DNA of 64,000 nucleotides, from contig NZ_JAANYN010000002.1 in assembly GCF_011290685.1 (NCBI RefSeq), positions 799,347 to 863,346 on the forward strand, read 5' to 3'. Each line of letters starts with the position of its first letter. Position 1 is the stretch's first letter. Under the pieces are notes generated by a model. That model did not search any database and was not told where the DNA came from. It worked only from the letters and a program-made list of their open reading frames with translations. The position numbers and the translations under genes are program-made. This document shows positions 51,280 through 61,400 of the stretch, in pieces. The DNA comes from Cyclobacterium plantarum. GTDB lineage: Bacteria > Bacteroidota > Bacteroidia > Cytophagales > Cyclobacteriaceae.

Positions 51280-54200
51280 TCAGTCGTCCAGCTCCGGAGC
51301 GGTCCAGGGTTTGGTTCGTCCGGAGTACTCCGCCCGGGTTTTCGCGACCGTTTCGGGAGCTACTGCGGGTGATCCGTTACCAAATTCCTTGCGGATGTAG
51401 GTAAGGACATCTGCGATCTCCTGATCGCTCATTCCACCCATGGGAGGCATGGGAATGGACTGGGTTCCGGCACCGTATTGTTCTCCCGCTACGTCGAGGG
51501 GACCGGTAAGCCCATTGAGTACGATTTTGATGAGCTTTGTTTCCTCTCCTTTGACCCGCTTCGAGCCCAGCAGGGGTGGATACACCTTTGGTAGCCCCTT
51601 ACCACCAGGCTGATGGCATGACAGGCAGGCCTTTTCGTACACGGCTTCGCCGCTTGAAACGATAGCCGGTCCCTGATCCAGCAGCTCGCGCAGAAAGTTT
51701 TCCTGAATCCTGGACGCTGGCCTAAGTTCTCCCTCCTGAAATGGAGTCTCCCAGAGCATCTGAAGGGATCGTGCACTCTGCCTCAAAGCGTACTGTAGAA
51801 AGGGGTCCATTTCATGTTCGAGTGCTGCAGTTACCACTTCGATCGCAGGGATCTCCCGCAGGTAGCTAGCGGCTATCACTGCCTCCAACCGGACCCGGGC
51901 GTGGGTATCATTAACCAGTTGCCTTAGCCGACCAAGGGCTCCACCTTCCAGCCGGGAGGCCCAGTCTCCCAGCACACGGGCACCATAGGCCCGAATCCGG
52001 AAATCCTTCGAGCGCAACAGGCGATCGAGCAACTCCGGTCGGACAGTTTCATGCGCCTGGTAGACCCCGATCAATTCGAGGAGAAACTGGTCTTTTCGAT
52101 CTTGAAGTTCCAAAGCATCTGCTGCGGCCACAACCGTTTCTGTTGGCTGGTAGTAAAGTAATCGCTTCGCCTGGTAGCGCAACCAGCGCTCCTGAGAATC
52201 CAAAAGTTCTAGCAGTTGGCCCTCATCCATTACAGATAGATCGGGATAGTTAAAGGACGGCCTGGAGTCTGCTGTAATCCTCCAGATACGGCCATGTGAC
52301 TTGTCCCGTTGTGGATCAGCATAGCTCGCCTGGTAGTGACCAATGATCGGGTTGAACCAATCGGCCACATACATAGCCCCATCAGGCCCCACAGAGACAT
52401 CCACCGGGCGAAACGAGTTATCGGAGGAGCTGATCAATCGGGGAAGCTGTTTGGTAGCAAATCCGGAACCCGCATCTTCGAATTGGTGCAATTCCACCAC
52501 AGACCCGAAGTATCCGGCGATCAGTGCCGCTCCTTGCAGCTCTTCGGGCATGGCTGATGTTCCAATGATTTCCAGAGAGGTTGTTTTAGGCGAGGTCTCA
52601 AACAGAGGACCTACATCATGATACTGCTCCGGATTGTTCTTCTCGTAGGCCGTATTCGGATCTTCTTTGTAGCGGGAGTTGTCTTGTTCCGGAAAAGGAA
52701 CCAATCCGGGCACGGTCCAATAGCCTTCCGGGCGGTCTCCGGTCTTGTGAAAGACCTGGCCGTAGTCGTCAAAAGCGACGCCCCAGCAATTGGCGCCCGC
52801 CATTCCCCCTCCGAAGAAACTCTCCAATTTCAGGCGGCGTGGACGATATCGCCAAACCCCAGCCCGGTCCAGACGGGCAACTCCATGCGGGGTTTCCACC
52901 CGGGAAATGGCGTGCAGTCCCTGGGTGAACCACAGTGTCCCATCCGGTCCATGCGTAATACTATTTACCATTTGATGCGTATCGCCTACGCCGAAACCGG
53001 AGAATATTACCTCCCGCTCATCGGCCTTTTTGTCCCCGTCGGTGTCACGGAGATAGAGAATTCGATCGAAATCGCAGACGTAGACCCCATCTCCACCAGG
53101 TTCTATGCCTTGAACCATGCTCAGGTTTTCGGCAAACCGCCACGAACTATCTGCTACCCCGTCACGGTCATGATCTTCCAGGACCTGAATGTAATCCTTC
53201 GCAGGCATCCCGGCCAGCGTCTGTGGGTAGGAAGGTGAACAGGCCACATAGAGTCGTCCCTGCTCGTCCCATGCGAATTGCACGGGATTCACTACTCCTT
53301 CCAGCTCTGAAGCAAAAAGATTGACCGAATACCCTTCTGCGGTCGTGAACCCGGCCAGTTGTTCTTCTGGCGTCAAGGCATCGATCTCACTGTACACCAC
53401 CGGAGCAACCGAGACTTTTGGTGCTTCGTTACCTGCTATCCGATCGTAAATGACGTCATCTGCTTTTTCCACTAGGGGCAACTGCTGCTCAAAAGCGACC
53501 TGCAGCGAGGGCTCAGCCCCCGCCCCCTGCCCATACATCTGATTCACGCGGTCTCCATAGACAAAGGACCAGTTTGCCGGCCGCCAAAAATCGAACCAAA
53601 GGCGGTTTTTCTGAACGATGGCCTGACGGACCGCATCCGAAGGTATTTCCTCGATTTCAACATCCAACTGCCTGGCAATTTCTGCGCTCACCCGGCGAAG
53701 CCCCTCCGGTGTCAGATGGATTCCATTCTCAGTGAGCCGATTCCCGGAACGCATCCTGGTCAGATCCACGAATAGCGCATTGCGTTGAGCTGCGATCTTT
53801 TCCATCGATTGCACATACAACTGAAGATCGTCATTCCTTTCCCTAAGATCGGGTGCATGGGAAGCAAGCGGTTTTTCAAAACGGATGGGTGACACCAGCA
53901 CCAACTTATGGGTTCGGCGGGTAAATTGATCCAGCAACTGGTTGTAGGCTGCTTCGAAATCCGCCAGTCGGCCTGGTCCATCCAGTGCTTCCATCTGACC
54001 GAATTGGGCCAGGATCACCGTAGCGCCCACAGCATCCAATTGATCGCCCCAATCCCCGAAGTTCAGGTCACGCCATTGCTCATAGACCACATCTCCTTCC
54101 CAGGCCATCGAACGAAAGCGGGGCCGTTTCCTGGCAAAACCTGTCGCCAACAGCGACTCCAATTCACCCGACCTTTGCTCACGCACAAAGTTTTCCTGAC

Positions 54201-55098
54201 CTACAAACACGACAACATCTTCTTCTTCCAACTGGAAGTTGCCCTCTTCGAAGGCAGGAACCGGCAACCGGTTCTGTAAGGTCCCGAAACGACTCAGGAT
54301 AGCCCCATTGGGAGGAACGACGGTATCATCCAACTCCTCAATATGCAGGTTCCGGAAAGAGATTTCAGCCTTGCTGTCGCCATGGATCTGCAAGGCGATG
54401 TGTCCTTCCAGCGGAATATCTTCCTCCTGCTCCTGGTAGGTAATCGTCCTTTGACCGTTGAGAATGATCGTCACCTGCTTGCCACGGGCAATGACTTCGT
54501 ATCGGTTCCATTGGCCCACCCGCTCAATCGAAGCAACGAAATCAGCGTCTGCTTCCGCCAGGAAACGTTTGCGCCGCGACTCATCATAGAGGTAGCCCGT
54601 ATAGCCTGCGCCGATGTCTGCCTGGTAACCCGCCATCTCATTCGCCGGATTGGTGGTTCGCCGGCTGCGAAACTGCACGCCACCATTCACGAATCCTTCT
54701 GTGCCAACAAGGCGGTATTCGAGCCGCAGGTGAAAGTTTTTGTAGACCTTGTCCGTCGCCAGGAATTCGTTTTGCGGATTCCCCTTTAAACTGCCACCCG
54801 TAATGACGCCATCCTTGATCCGCCAAACTGATTCTGTGTGGGCATTCCAACCCCTGAATGACCGGCCGTCGAAAAATGTATCAGAAGGGATTTTGGACGG
54901 AGAACATGTCCACAGCAAGGATGCAAAGAAAACGAGCAGTAAGCACTCAACCGTCCGGTAAATAAACGGGCAATGGTTTAATGGAAAATTAACCCGCGCC
55001 TGACAGGTTAAAACGGTCATCCGGGATTTGGCGCTTTCGATAACAGGAATGCGCCGGGGTTGGCATTTTCTGCCGGATAAGCTATTATTTTTTGGCAT
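51280..55098 (-). CDS. Four-part fusion: DUF1080, SGNH-like, PVC-type dehydrogenase with HEAT repeats, cytochrome c
   Basis: 1272 residues. A lipobox (ASLLWTC, Cys65) indicates a lipoprotein; a start at Met27 (55020) is also possible. Domains in order: DUF1080 at about 70-268 (FFDGRSFRGWNAHTESVWRI); an SGNH-like domain at about 285-490, with VVVFVGQENFV where the nucleophile Ser should be and ENGIHLTPEGLR for the His block; a PVC-type membrane-bound dehydrogenase beta-propeller at about 580-980 (GYSVNLFASELEGVVNPVQF); HEAT repeats; and a class I cytochrome c with CLSCH and a distal Met in SIPMPPMGGMSDQEIADVLT. It would oxidise a sugar derivative and pass electrons to heme. The G+C of the gene is visibly higher than its neighbours, which suggests transfer from Planctomycetes- or Verrucomicrobia-type bacteria. 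Confidence 0.85.
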   Translation of the reverse strand: MPKNNSLSGRKCQPRRIPVIESAKSRMTVLTCQARVNFPLNHCPFIYRTVECLLLVFFASLLWTCSPSKIPSDTFFDGRSFRGWNAHTESVWRIKDGVITGGSLKGNPQNEFLATDKVYKNFHLRLEYRLVGTEGFVNGGVQFRSRRTTNPANEMAGYQADIGAGYTGYLYDESRRKRFLAEADADFVASIERVGQWNRYEVIARGKQVTIILNGQRTITYQEQEEDIPLEGHIALQIHGDSKAEISFRNLHIEELDDTVVPPNGAILSRFGTLQNRLPVPAFEEGNFQLEEEDVVVFVGQENFVREQRSGELESLLATGFARKRPRFRSMAWEGDVVYEQWRDLNFGDWGDQLDAVGATVILAQFGQMEALDGPGRLADFEAAYNQLLDQFTRRTHKLVLVSPIRFEKPLASHAPDLRERNDDLQLYVQSMEKIAAQRNALFVDLTRMRSGNRLTENGIHLTPEGLRRVSAEIARQLDVEIEEIPSDAVRQAIVQKNRLWFDFWRPANWSFVYGDRVNQMYGQGAGAEPSLQVAFEQQLPLVEKADDVIYDRIAGNEAPKVSVAPVVYSEIDALTPEEQLAGFTTAEGYSVNLFASELEGVVNPVQFAWDEQGRLYVACSPSYPQTLAGMPAKDYIQVLEDHDRDGVADSSWRFAENLSMVQGIEPGGDGVYVCDFDRILYLRDTDGDKKADEREVIFSGFGVGDTHQMVNSITHGPDGTLWFTQGLHAISRVETPHGVARLDRAGVWRYRPRRLKLESFFGGGMAGANCWGVAFDDYGQVFHKTGDRPEGYWTVPGLVPFPEQDNSRYKEDPNTAYEKNNPEQYHDVGPLFETSPKTTSLEIIGTSAMPEELQGAALIAGYFGSVVELHQFEDAGSGFATKQLPRLISSSDNSFRPVDVSVGPDGAMYVADWFNPIIGHYQASYADPQRDKSHGRIWRITADSRPSFNYPDLSVMDEGQLLELLDSQERWLRYQAKRLLYYQPTETVVAAADALELQDRKDQFLLELIGVYQAHETVRPELLDRLLRSKDFRIRAYGARVLGDWASRLEGGALGRLRQLVNDTHARVRLEAVIAASYLREIPAIEVVTAALEHEMDPFLQYALRQSARSLQMLWETPFQEGELRPASRIQENFLRELLDQGPAIVSSGEAVYEKACLSCHQPGGKGLPKVYPPLLGSKRVKGEETKLIKIVLNGLTGPLDVAGEQYGAGTQSIPMPPMGGMSDQEIADVLTYIRKEFGNGSPAVAPETVAKTRAEYSGRTKPWTAPELDD

Positions 55099-55891
55099 TA
55101 TACTGTCAGTTAACTGGATCCTTTGTACAAAGTGCTAATCATAAACCTTATCAAGCGCGTAACTTAGGTAGCTCCTTGCTGCTCGGTTAGAGGTATTTTG
55201 CAAAACCTTTAGGCTTAACCCAAACACGCCATCTTGATGTGACAATAAATAGAGTAGGTCTAACTATTACAAGTCTTCTTACTGATTTTTTCAAACTGAT
55301 CAAATATAAGCGTATTGAAGGATTTCGAAGCACTTCACTATCCGCCTGCACCAAATTTTTATTGATGCAAAATACCTGACTTTAGCTCATGGCCCGTATT
55401 ACGCTTACACAATCTTAGCGGTAGGTTTTGATTCTTTTTTATCACCAAGATTCATGTTTTAAAACACTTAACTTTTCTATCCAAGACCTATTTTTTTTTG
55501 ACTACCATTTCGCCATTATTCGTAATATTTCCCTTATGGCCTGAAAAGGAATTCCCGCTAAATATAGGAAAATTACTAAAACCTTCAACTAGCGTTTTCA
55601 TTTTCATTGGCCGGAAAGTTGCCAGGCCTTAGGTAAGATCGAAATGACTGTTTACAGTCTCTTTTATCTTTAGAAACGGAAAAAAGTCCTGGAAAATGAT
55701 TGCGACAAAACTCCCGAACGGCTGCATTCAGACTAGCAGGGGACTCGCATATAAGGTTGGCACCATTTTTAAACCCTGGGATCATCCGGGGTAGCAAATC
55801 CATTTCTTGGGCTGGAAGGAATACGCCTTGTCTGGCTTTGATCTGCGGTCTGCTTTGAGCAGCCAGCCAATTTGTGTGAATGGTCTAAAGG
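55099..55891. other. 793-bp spacer with one doubtful small frame
   Basis: AT-rich in its first 450 bp. A 72-codon minus frame at 55585-55803 (MDLLPRMIPGFKNGANLICE ...) has a faint likeness to MoaD/ThiS-type proteins but lacks the Gly-Gly end, so I do not call it a gene. I see no promoter or repeat with confidence. Confidence 0.3.
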
Positions 55892-56782
55892 CTATCCTTC
55901 ATCCATTTTACAGGTATTTTTATTTAACTCTACTTGTATAGTATGATGGGCGAAATCATACTTATCTAAGGCCTCCAGAACCATTTCCCGCACTTCGTCT
56001 ATTTGATTGTATGCTGTAATATTTTCCAGTACCAGATGGGTTGTGAGTACATGATTTTGGCCATCGAGAGACCAAACGTGCGTATGGTGGATGGATTGTA
56101 CATGCTTTACGCTCTGCAACTTCCTTTTTACTTCCTCCAGATCAAGACCTACAGGAACCCCTTGCAGAAGTAAATAAACCGTGTCCCACAACCTCCGGCC
56201 AACTCCATATAGAATAAAAAGAGTAATGGCAATGGAAAGGGCGGGGTCTAAAAAATACCAGTCTTTAAACTGTAGAATGATCGAAACAATCAGCACAACC
56301 ACCCATCCCAGAACATCTTCAAGCAAGTGCCAGCTAATCACCTTTTCATTGAGGGAAGTGGAACCTTTGGTACGCCAGGCAGCATATCCATTGGCGGCAA
56401 CTCCGATGATGGCCAATACAAACATCCAGCCCGACTTTACTGCTTCGGGGTTCTGAAGGCGGCTTACCGCTTCAAGGATGATATAAACGGAACCGCCAAT
56501 CAAAACCAATGCGTTCACCAGTGCACCGAGCAGTCGAAACCGGGCATAACCAAAGCTAAAGCGATTGGTGGCGCCTTTCCGGGAAGCCTTTTTTTCCAGA
56601 TACCAGGCAAGGCCAAGCGAAAGGCTATCGCCCATATCATGTAGCGCATCAGACATTATGGCGATACTATTGGTTAAAATACCTCCGACTATCTCCAGGC
56701 AAGTAAAACTAATATTTATGAAGAAGGCGATCTTCAGATTTTTGGTGCCGCCCCCATGCTGATGTGAATGATCATGAGCCAT
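55892..56782 (-). CDS. Cation diffusion facilitator (CzcD-type) metal exporter
   Basis: 296 residues. The N-terminus is His-rich (MAHDHSHQHGGGTKNLK). Six transmembrane segments carry the metal site in SIAIMSDALHDMGDSLSLGL and the second site in SWHLLEDVLGWVVVLI (His and Asp). A cytoplasmic C-terminal domain contains HVQSIHHTHVWSLDG. CDF proteins export Zn2+, Co2+ or Cd2+ from the cytoplasm. It is the last gene of the efflux operon and overlaps the DUF3703 stop by 11 bp. Confidence 0.9.
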   Translation of the reverse strand: MAHDHSHQHGGGTKNLKIAFFINISFTCLEIVGGILTNSIAIMSDALHDMGDSLSLGLAWYLEKKASRKGATNRFSFGYARFRLLGALVNALVLIGGSVYIILEAVSRLQNPEAVKSGWMFVLAIIGVAANGYAAWRTKGSTSLNEKVISWHLLEDVLGWVVVLIVSIILQFKDWYFLDPALSIAITLFILYGVGRRLWDTVYLLLQGVPVGLDLEEVKRKLQSVKHVQSIHHTHVWSLDGQNHVLTTHLVLENITAYNQIDEVREMVLEALDKYDFAHHTIQVELNKNTCKMDEG

Positions 56783-57155
56783 AATTGCGCATTCCTGCTT
56801 TGGTGAAAATTTCGAGAATTTCTTTGTCGATTGGCAAGGGTTTTAAAGGTGGTACATTGGCCCCGCCTGTATTGCCAACCGGAATTCTACCCACAAAGGA
56901 TTTCACTCCACCTACCAGCAGTCTCGGTATCTGCCCGATCACCTCTCGAAAGCTTTTGATTTTGATACCGAAAATCAGCATCTTCCAGTGGACATAAGTG
57001 TGTTGCCAGGGAAAAGCTTGTCCTAAAATATGGGCACGTTCCAAATGCTCCCATGCTTTTTGAAGATTACCATATTGAAGATTTTCCCGGTAATCGCTAA
57101 TTTCCTTTTGGAAAAAGGGCTTCAGTTTTTGGGGCATCGAAGTGTTAATATTCAT
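56772..57155 (-). CDS. DUF3703 family protein
   Basis: 127 residues. KLKPFFQKEISDYRENLQYG, NLQKAWEHLERAHILGQAFP and WQHTYVHWKMLIFGI match DUF3703, a small family that occurs beside metal-efflux genes. Its function is unknown. The conserved His residues (HLERAH, WQHTYVHW) could bind metal. Cytoplasmic, no signal. It overlaps the CDF gene by 11 bp, so the two are translationally coupled; the adaptor gene lies 45 bp upstream. Confidence 0.8.
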   Translation of the reverse strand: MNINTSMPQKLKPFFQKEISDYRENLQYGNLQKAWEHLERAHILGQAFPWQHTYVHWKMLIFGIKIKSFREVIGQIPRLLVGGVKSFVGRIPVGNTGGANVPPLKPLPIDKEILEIFTKAGMRNYGS

Positions 57156-57200
57156 TTATCTCTCAGATTTGGACTATTGTCTTTTTAGGTCCTTTTTCTA

Positions 57201-58403
57201 TTAATGATGGTGTCCCCCTTCTCCTTTTTTCATTTCCGCTATCAAATAGTAGGCATTGTTGAGGGCAAACTGTGCGTTCTCTGGTACTGCATCCAAAAAT
57301 TTCACAGCCACCCAACCATTGCTTTTGGTTCCGGTGCTTACTCTCAGGGGTGTAAACATCCACTCTTCCCCTTCTTCTGTAGCCGTAAAAGTAAGGTAAT
57401 CGTCACCTTCACGGGTGATCGCACTTTCTGGTAAAGCAAGCGAGGTTACGCTGTCGGTAAGTATCTCTCCGCGCACATACATACCGGGGATCAATTTACC
57501 CAACACATTCTCTATTTCGGCATGGACGTGAACGGCTTTAGGATCTTGCTCAAACTTTTTCCCCACAGAATAAATCTCAGCATAAAGCTCCTTACCGGGC
57601 ATAGTCTCAACCGTAAATCGGACGCGTTGTCCTTCGTTCACTTTGTACACATCGTTCTCAAACACCATCAGGTCGGCATGGATGTTATCAATATTTACAA
57701 TCTCAAACAGGTTTTTCTCTGGCTGGACGTACTGACCTGTTTTTACTTCCACCTTGGTGATAGATCCCTTAATCGGACTTAAAACCGGAATGCGGTTGTA
57801 AAAGTCGCCTTTCTGTATTTTTTCAGGAAGGATTCGCAACTGCCGAAGTTGTGCTTCATAACTCTTTACTGTGGCCTCTGCTGAACGATAATCAGCTGAA
57901 ATTTGCTGAAAAGCCTTTCCGGAACCCACCTCTTCCTCATACAGCTTTTGCTGACGATTATACTCCTGTTCAAGAAATATTTTGCGGTTAAATGATTCCA
58001 GATAACTTCCCTGTAGTTCAATGATATTCGGGTGGGAAAGATAAGCCAGTACCTGTCCTTTCTGAACATCATCTCCTTCAATAACTTCGATGCTCGATAT
58101 ATTGGCACCTAAAATAGCGGTCACCGCTGCCTCATTTTTAGGTGGAACCTCAAGTTCTCCATTAGCTTCCACTATATTGGAGAGATTTTTTCGGGGAATC
58201 GCACCTACCTGCATATCCAGGGCTTTAAATTGCGCCAGGGAAAGATGAACGTTTTCGCTTTCGTTTTCATTGTGATCGTGCCCTTCTTCAAGCCCCTCCT
58301 TTTCCTCTACTTGATCCTGAGAATTAGATGACTTACTATTACAAGCCGCTACAAGAAAGGTAGTGCACAATACAATGATGATTTGATTTATTATGAATTT
58401 CAT
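57201..58403 (-). CDS. RND efflux periplasmic adaptor (CusB/CzcB type), lipoprotein
   Basis: 400 residues. The lipobox TTFLVAAC gives Cys21, then an acidic, His-containing linker (EEGHDHNENESENVH). The barrel-sandwich/lipoyl-like domain contains IEVIEGDDVQKGQVLAYLSH. An alpha-hairpin follows (LESFNRKIFLEQEYNRQQKL), then PIKGSITKVEVKTGQYVQPE and a beta-barrel. The C-terminus ends KKGEGGHHH, likely a metal-sensing tail. It links the inner-membrane pump with the outer-membrane part. It starts 12 bp after the RND gene. Confidence 0.9.
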   Translation of the reverse strand: MKFIINQIIIVLCTTFLVAACNSKSSNSQDQVEEKEGLEEGHDHNENESENVHLSLAQFKALDMQVGAIPRKNLSNIVEANGELEVPPKNEAAVTAILGANISSIEVIEGDDVQKGQVLAYLSHPNIIELQGSYLESFNRKIFLEQEYNRQQKLYEEEVGSGKAFQQISADYRSAEATVKSYEAQLRQLRILPEKIQKGDFYNRIPVLSPIKGSITKVEVKTGQYVQPEKNLFEIVNIDNIHADLMVFENDVYKVNEGQRVRFTVETMPGKELYAEIYSVGKKFEQDPKAVHVHAEIENVLGKLIPGMYVRGEILTDSVTSLALPESAITREGDDYLTFTATEEGEEWMFTPLRVSTGTKSNGWVAVKFLDAVPENAQFALNNAYYLIAEMKKGEGGHHH

Positions 58404-58415
58404 TTTTTTTTCTTT

Positions 58416-61400
58416 TTACAGGTTTGATGCATTGAGGTAATATTCCAATTGGAAACGGGCTTGCAGGTACTCTTGTAATGCTTCCCGCGCTTTTATTTCC
58501 ACCTGCAGGCTTTCCTTCAGGTTTTGAATAAATGATACGTAATCAATATTTCCTTCCTCATAGGCTAAAATTGCCCCTTCACGCTGTTCACGGGCCAGGG
58601 GAAGCGCTTCCTGTTCATAGAACAGCCATGAAGCATGCCATTTTTCATAGTCCTGTAATAGTGAAAGGTATCCCGTCTTCAGTTCAAATTGAGTTTGCCT
58701 CAAATTTTGCTCAGCAATTTCCTGCCGGATACGGGAAGCCTGAGCCCGGCCTTGCTCCTTCATAAAAAATAACGGAATGGTGAGACCAACCTGGTATTGA
58801 TAAAAACCACTATGCCCACTTATTTCCTGAATGCCATATTGTGCATTCAGTTTTGGAAGGAAGTCGGCATTAGCAGCTTTTCGTTCTGCATTAGCTACCT
58901 TCACCTGTTGCGTTGCCATACTGAGCCTAGGGTGTGAGCTGAGCGAATCAGGCGGCAGAATTTGGTTGGTCCAATTTTGGGGTAGGGAATCCACTACTGT
59001 AAACAGGGAGTCGCTAACCATCCAAAGGTTGAGCCTGTAGAGGGAGGTCTGATAATCAAACGCGGTCTGCTCTTTTTGCAGGGTCATTTGTTTCACCTGG
59101 TTCGAAGCCGCTAAAAAGGCGAGTTTAGAAGTTTCTTCTACCTCATATCTGAGCCTGACACCTCGAAGAAAATTCTGATAAATGGAATCAAGCCTTTGAT
59201 ATAGCTGGTAATTCTGCCGGGCAATCCATGCATTGGCATAAGCCTCTTTCACCTGTTGCTGCAATTCCAATTCGCTCAAGTTTAGTGCCGCTTCTGCAAG
59301 AGCCACCTGCCTATTTCGAACTTTTAGCTTTGGGGCAATGGCAAAGATGTCCATTTGTTGCTGCTGCACACCAATGGTGGTATAAACTCCCATTCCTTCG
59401 GCATCAATTTCCTCACCTGCGGAAAAAATTTGTGTTTTCCCCAAATCCCAGGCGGTTTTCTTCAATTCCTCCTGTTGCTCAACTTCCAGTTTGGCTGCCT
59501 GTAACTTGGGATAAGAGGAAAAAGCACGGCTCAGGGCTTCTTCCAAGGATATTTTGGGAAGTTCTTCAGCATTCTGAGCACTGACTGAAGTAGGCCCGAA
59601 TACAGTGAAGCCTAGCATTACAACAACCGTGGCTATACCCGCACCGGAAGGTTTGAGAGATCTTTTTTCCGTCCAACGATATAGTATGGGCAAAATGAAC
59701 AAAGTTAAAAGGGTAGAAGTAATCATTCCCCCAATCACCACTGTAGCCAGTGGTTGTTGTACTTCCGCACCTGCCGATACTGAAATGGCCATGGGCAAGA
59801 AGCCAAGAATATCTGTAAGAGCAGTAAGCAAAATGGGACGCACCCTTCGTTTTGCTCCTCTTCTGATTCTTTTATTTAAGTCCATTTCCCCTTCTTCTTT
59901 AAGTTCATTCCAGCCACTGATCAAAACCAATCCGTTTAATACCGCCACCCCAAACAGCACAATAAATCCAACACCTGCGGAAATACTAAAAGGCATATCC
60001 CTTAACCAAAGGGCGAATATTCCGCCAATGGCGGCAAGGGGAATAGCCATATATATCATAATGCTTTGTTTGAAGCTCTGAAGTGCGAAGAAGATGATAA
60101 TAAAAATCAAGGCCATTGCCAGGGGAACTACAACCTGCAATCGGTTTGTAGCGCGTTCCAGGTTTTCAAAGGCACCTCCATAACGGATGTAGTAACCTGC
60201 AGGAAGATCCAGTTGATCCTTTAATTTTTGCTGGATTTCTTCTACGAGTGATTTTACATCACGACCACGCACATTCACTCCTACATAGGTCCTGCGATTG
60301 GTATTGTCGCGGCTGATCTGCATCGGCCCGGGTTCATAACTGACATTGGCTACTTCATTGAGTGGTATTTGAGCACCCGAAGGGGTGTTGACATAAAGAT
60401 TTTTCAGGTCATCAATACTGCTCCTGTGAGCAGAATCGAGACGAACCACCAGGTCAAATCTTTTTTCACCTTCAAAGATCACCCCGGCTTTTCCGCCCGC
60501 AAAGGCAGATTGGATTACCTGATTAACATCATTGATATTCAGCCCATATTGAGCCAGGTCAGCCCGATTATATTTTACAGTCATTTGGGGCAAGCCGCTG
60601 GTTGCTTCAACACGCATATCGGCAACACCCTCCACTGTAGAAATGATTTTCCCCATTTCCCCGGCCTTATCCGCTAATACCTGCAAGTCTTCACCATAAA
60701 GTTTTATGGCAATATCCTCACGTACTCCAGTGAGTAGCTCATTAAAGCGCATTTCGATGGGTTGGGTAAACTCATAATTCACCCCAGGCACAATACTAAT
60801 TGCTTCCTTAATCTTGGCGATTAATTCTTCTTTAGTCTCCGCTGATACCCATTGGTCTTTAGGTTTGAGGATGAGAATACAATCACCGAGATCCATTGGC
60901 ATTGGGTCAGTAGGCACTTCAGATACTCCAAAACGAGACATCGCATGTTCCACTTCCGGGAACTCTTCCAGAATGATATTTTCAATGCGGGTAGAGGTTT
61001 TTATACTTTCAGAAAGTGAACTTCCAGGCTTCAATATAATGTGGAATGCGATATTACCCTCATCTAACTGCGGAATGAACTCGCCACCCATTCTGGAGAA
61101 CGTAAATATAGCAAGGATCAATAGCACTACAGCCGAACCTATCACTAAGCCCGCTTTTCGAAGGGTGCTTCCCAAAGCCCGCTCATATTTTTCTTCCAGC
61201 CAAATTACAATGTAGTCTCCCCACGATTTTTTTTCTTCCGGCTTCACCCTAATAAAAAGTGAGGAAACCATCGGCACATAGGTAAGGCAAAGTATCATGG
61301 CACCGATCATGGCAAACATAAAGGTGAGCGCCATCGGTTGGAACATCTTTCCTTCTACCCCCTCAAGAAAGAGAATAGGCAGGAAAACGATCAAAATGAT

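Noticed and set aside
55585-55803. 72-codon minus frame with faint MoaD/ThiS likeness.
   Set aside because: No C-terminal Gly-Gly and no molybdenum- or thiamine-related neighbours.
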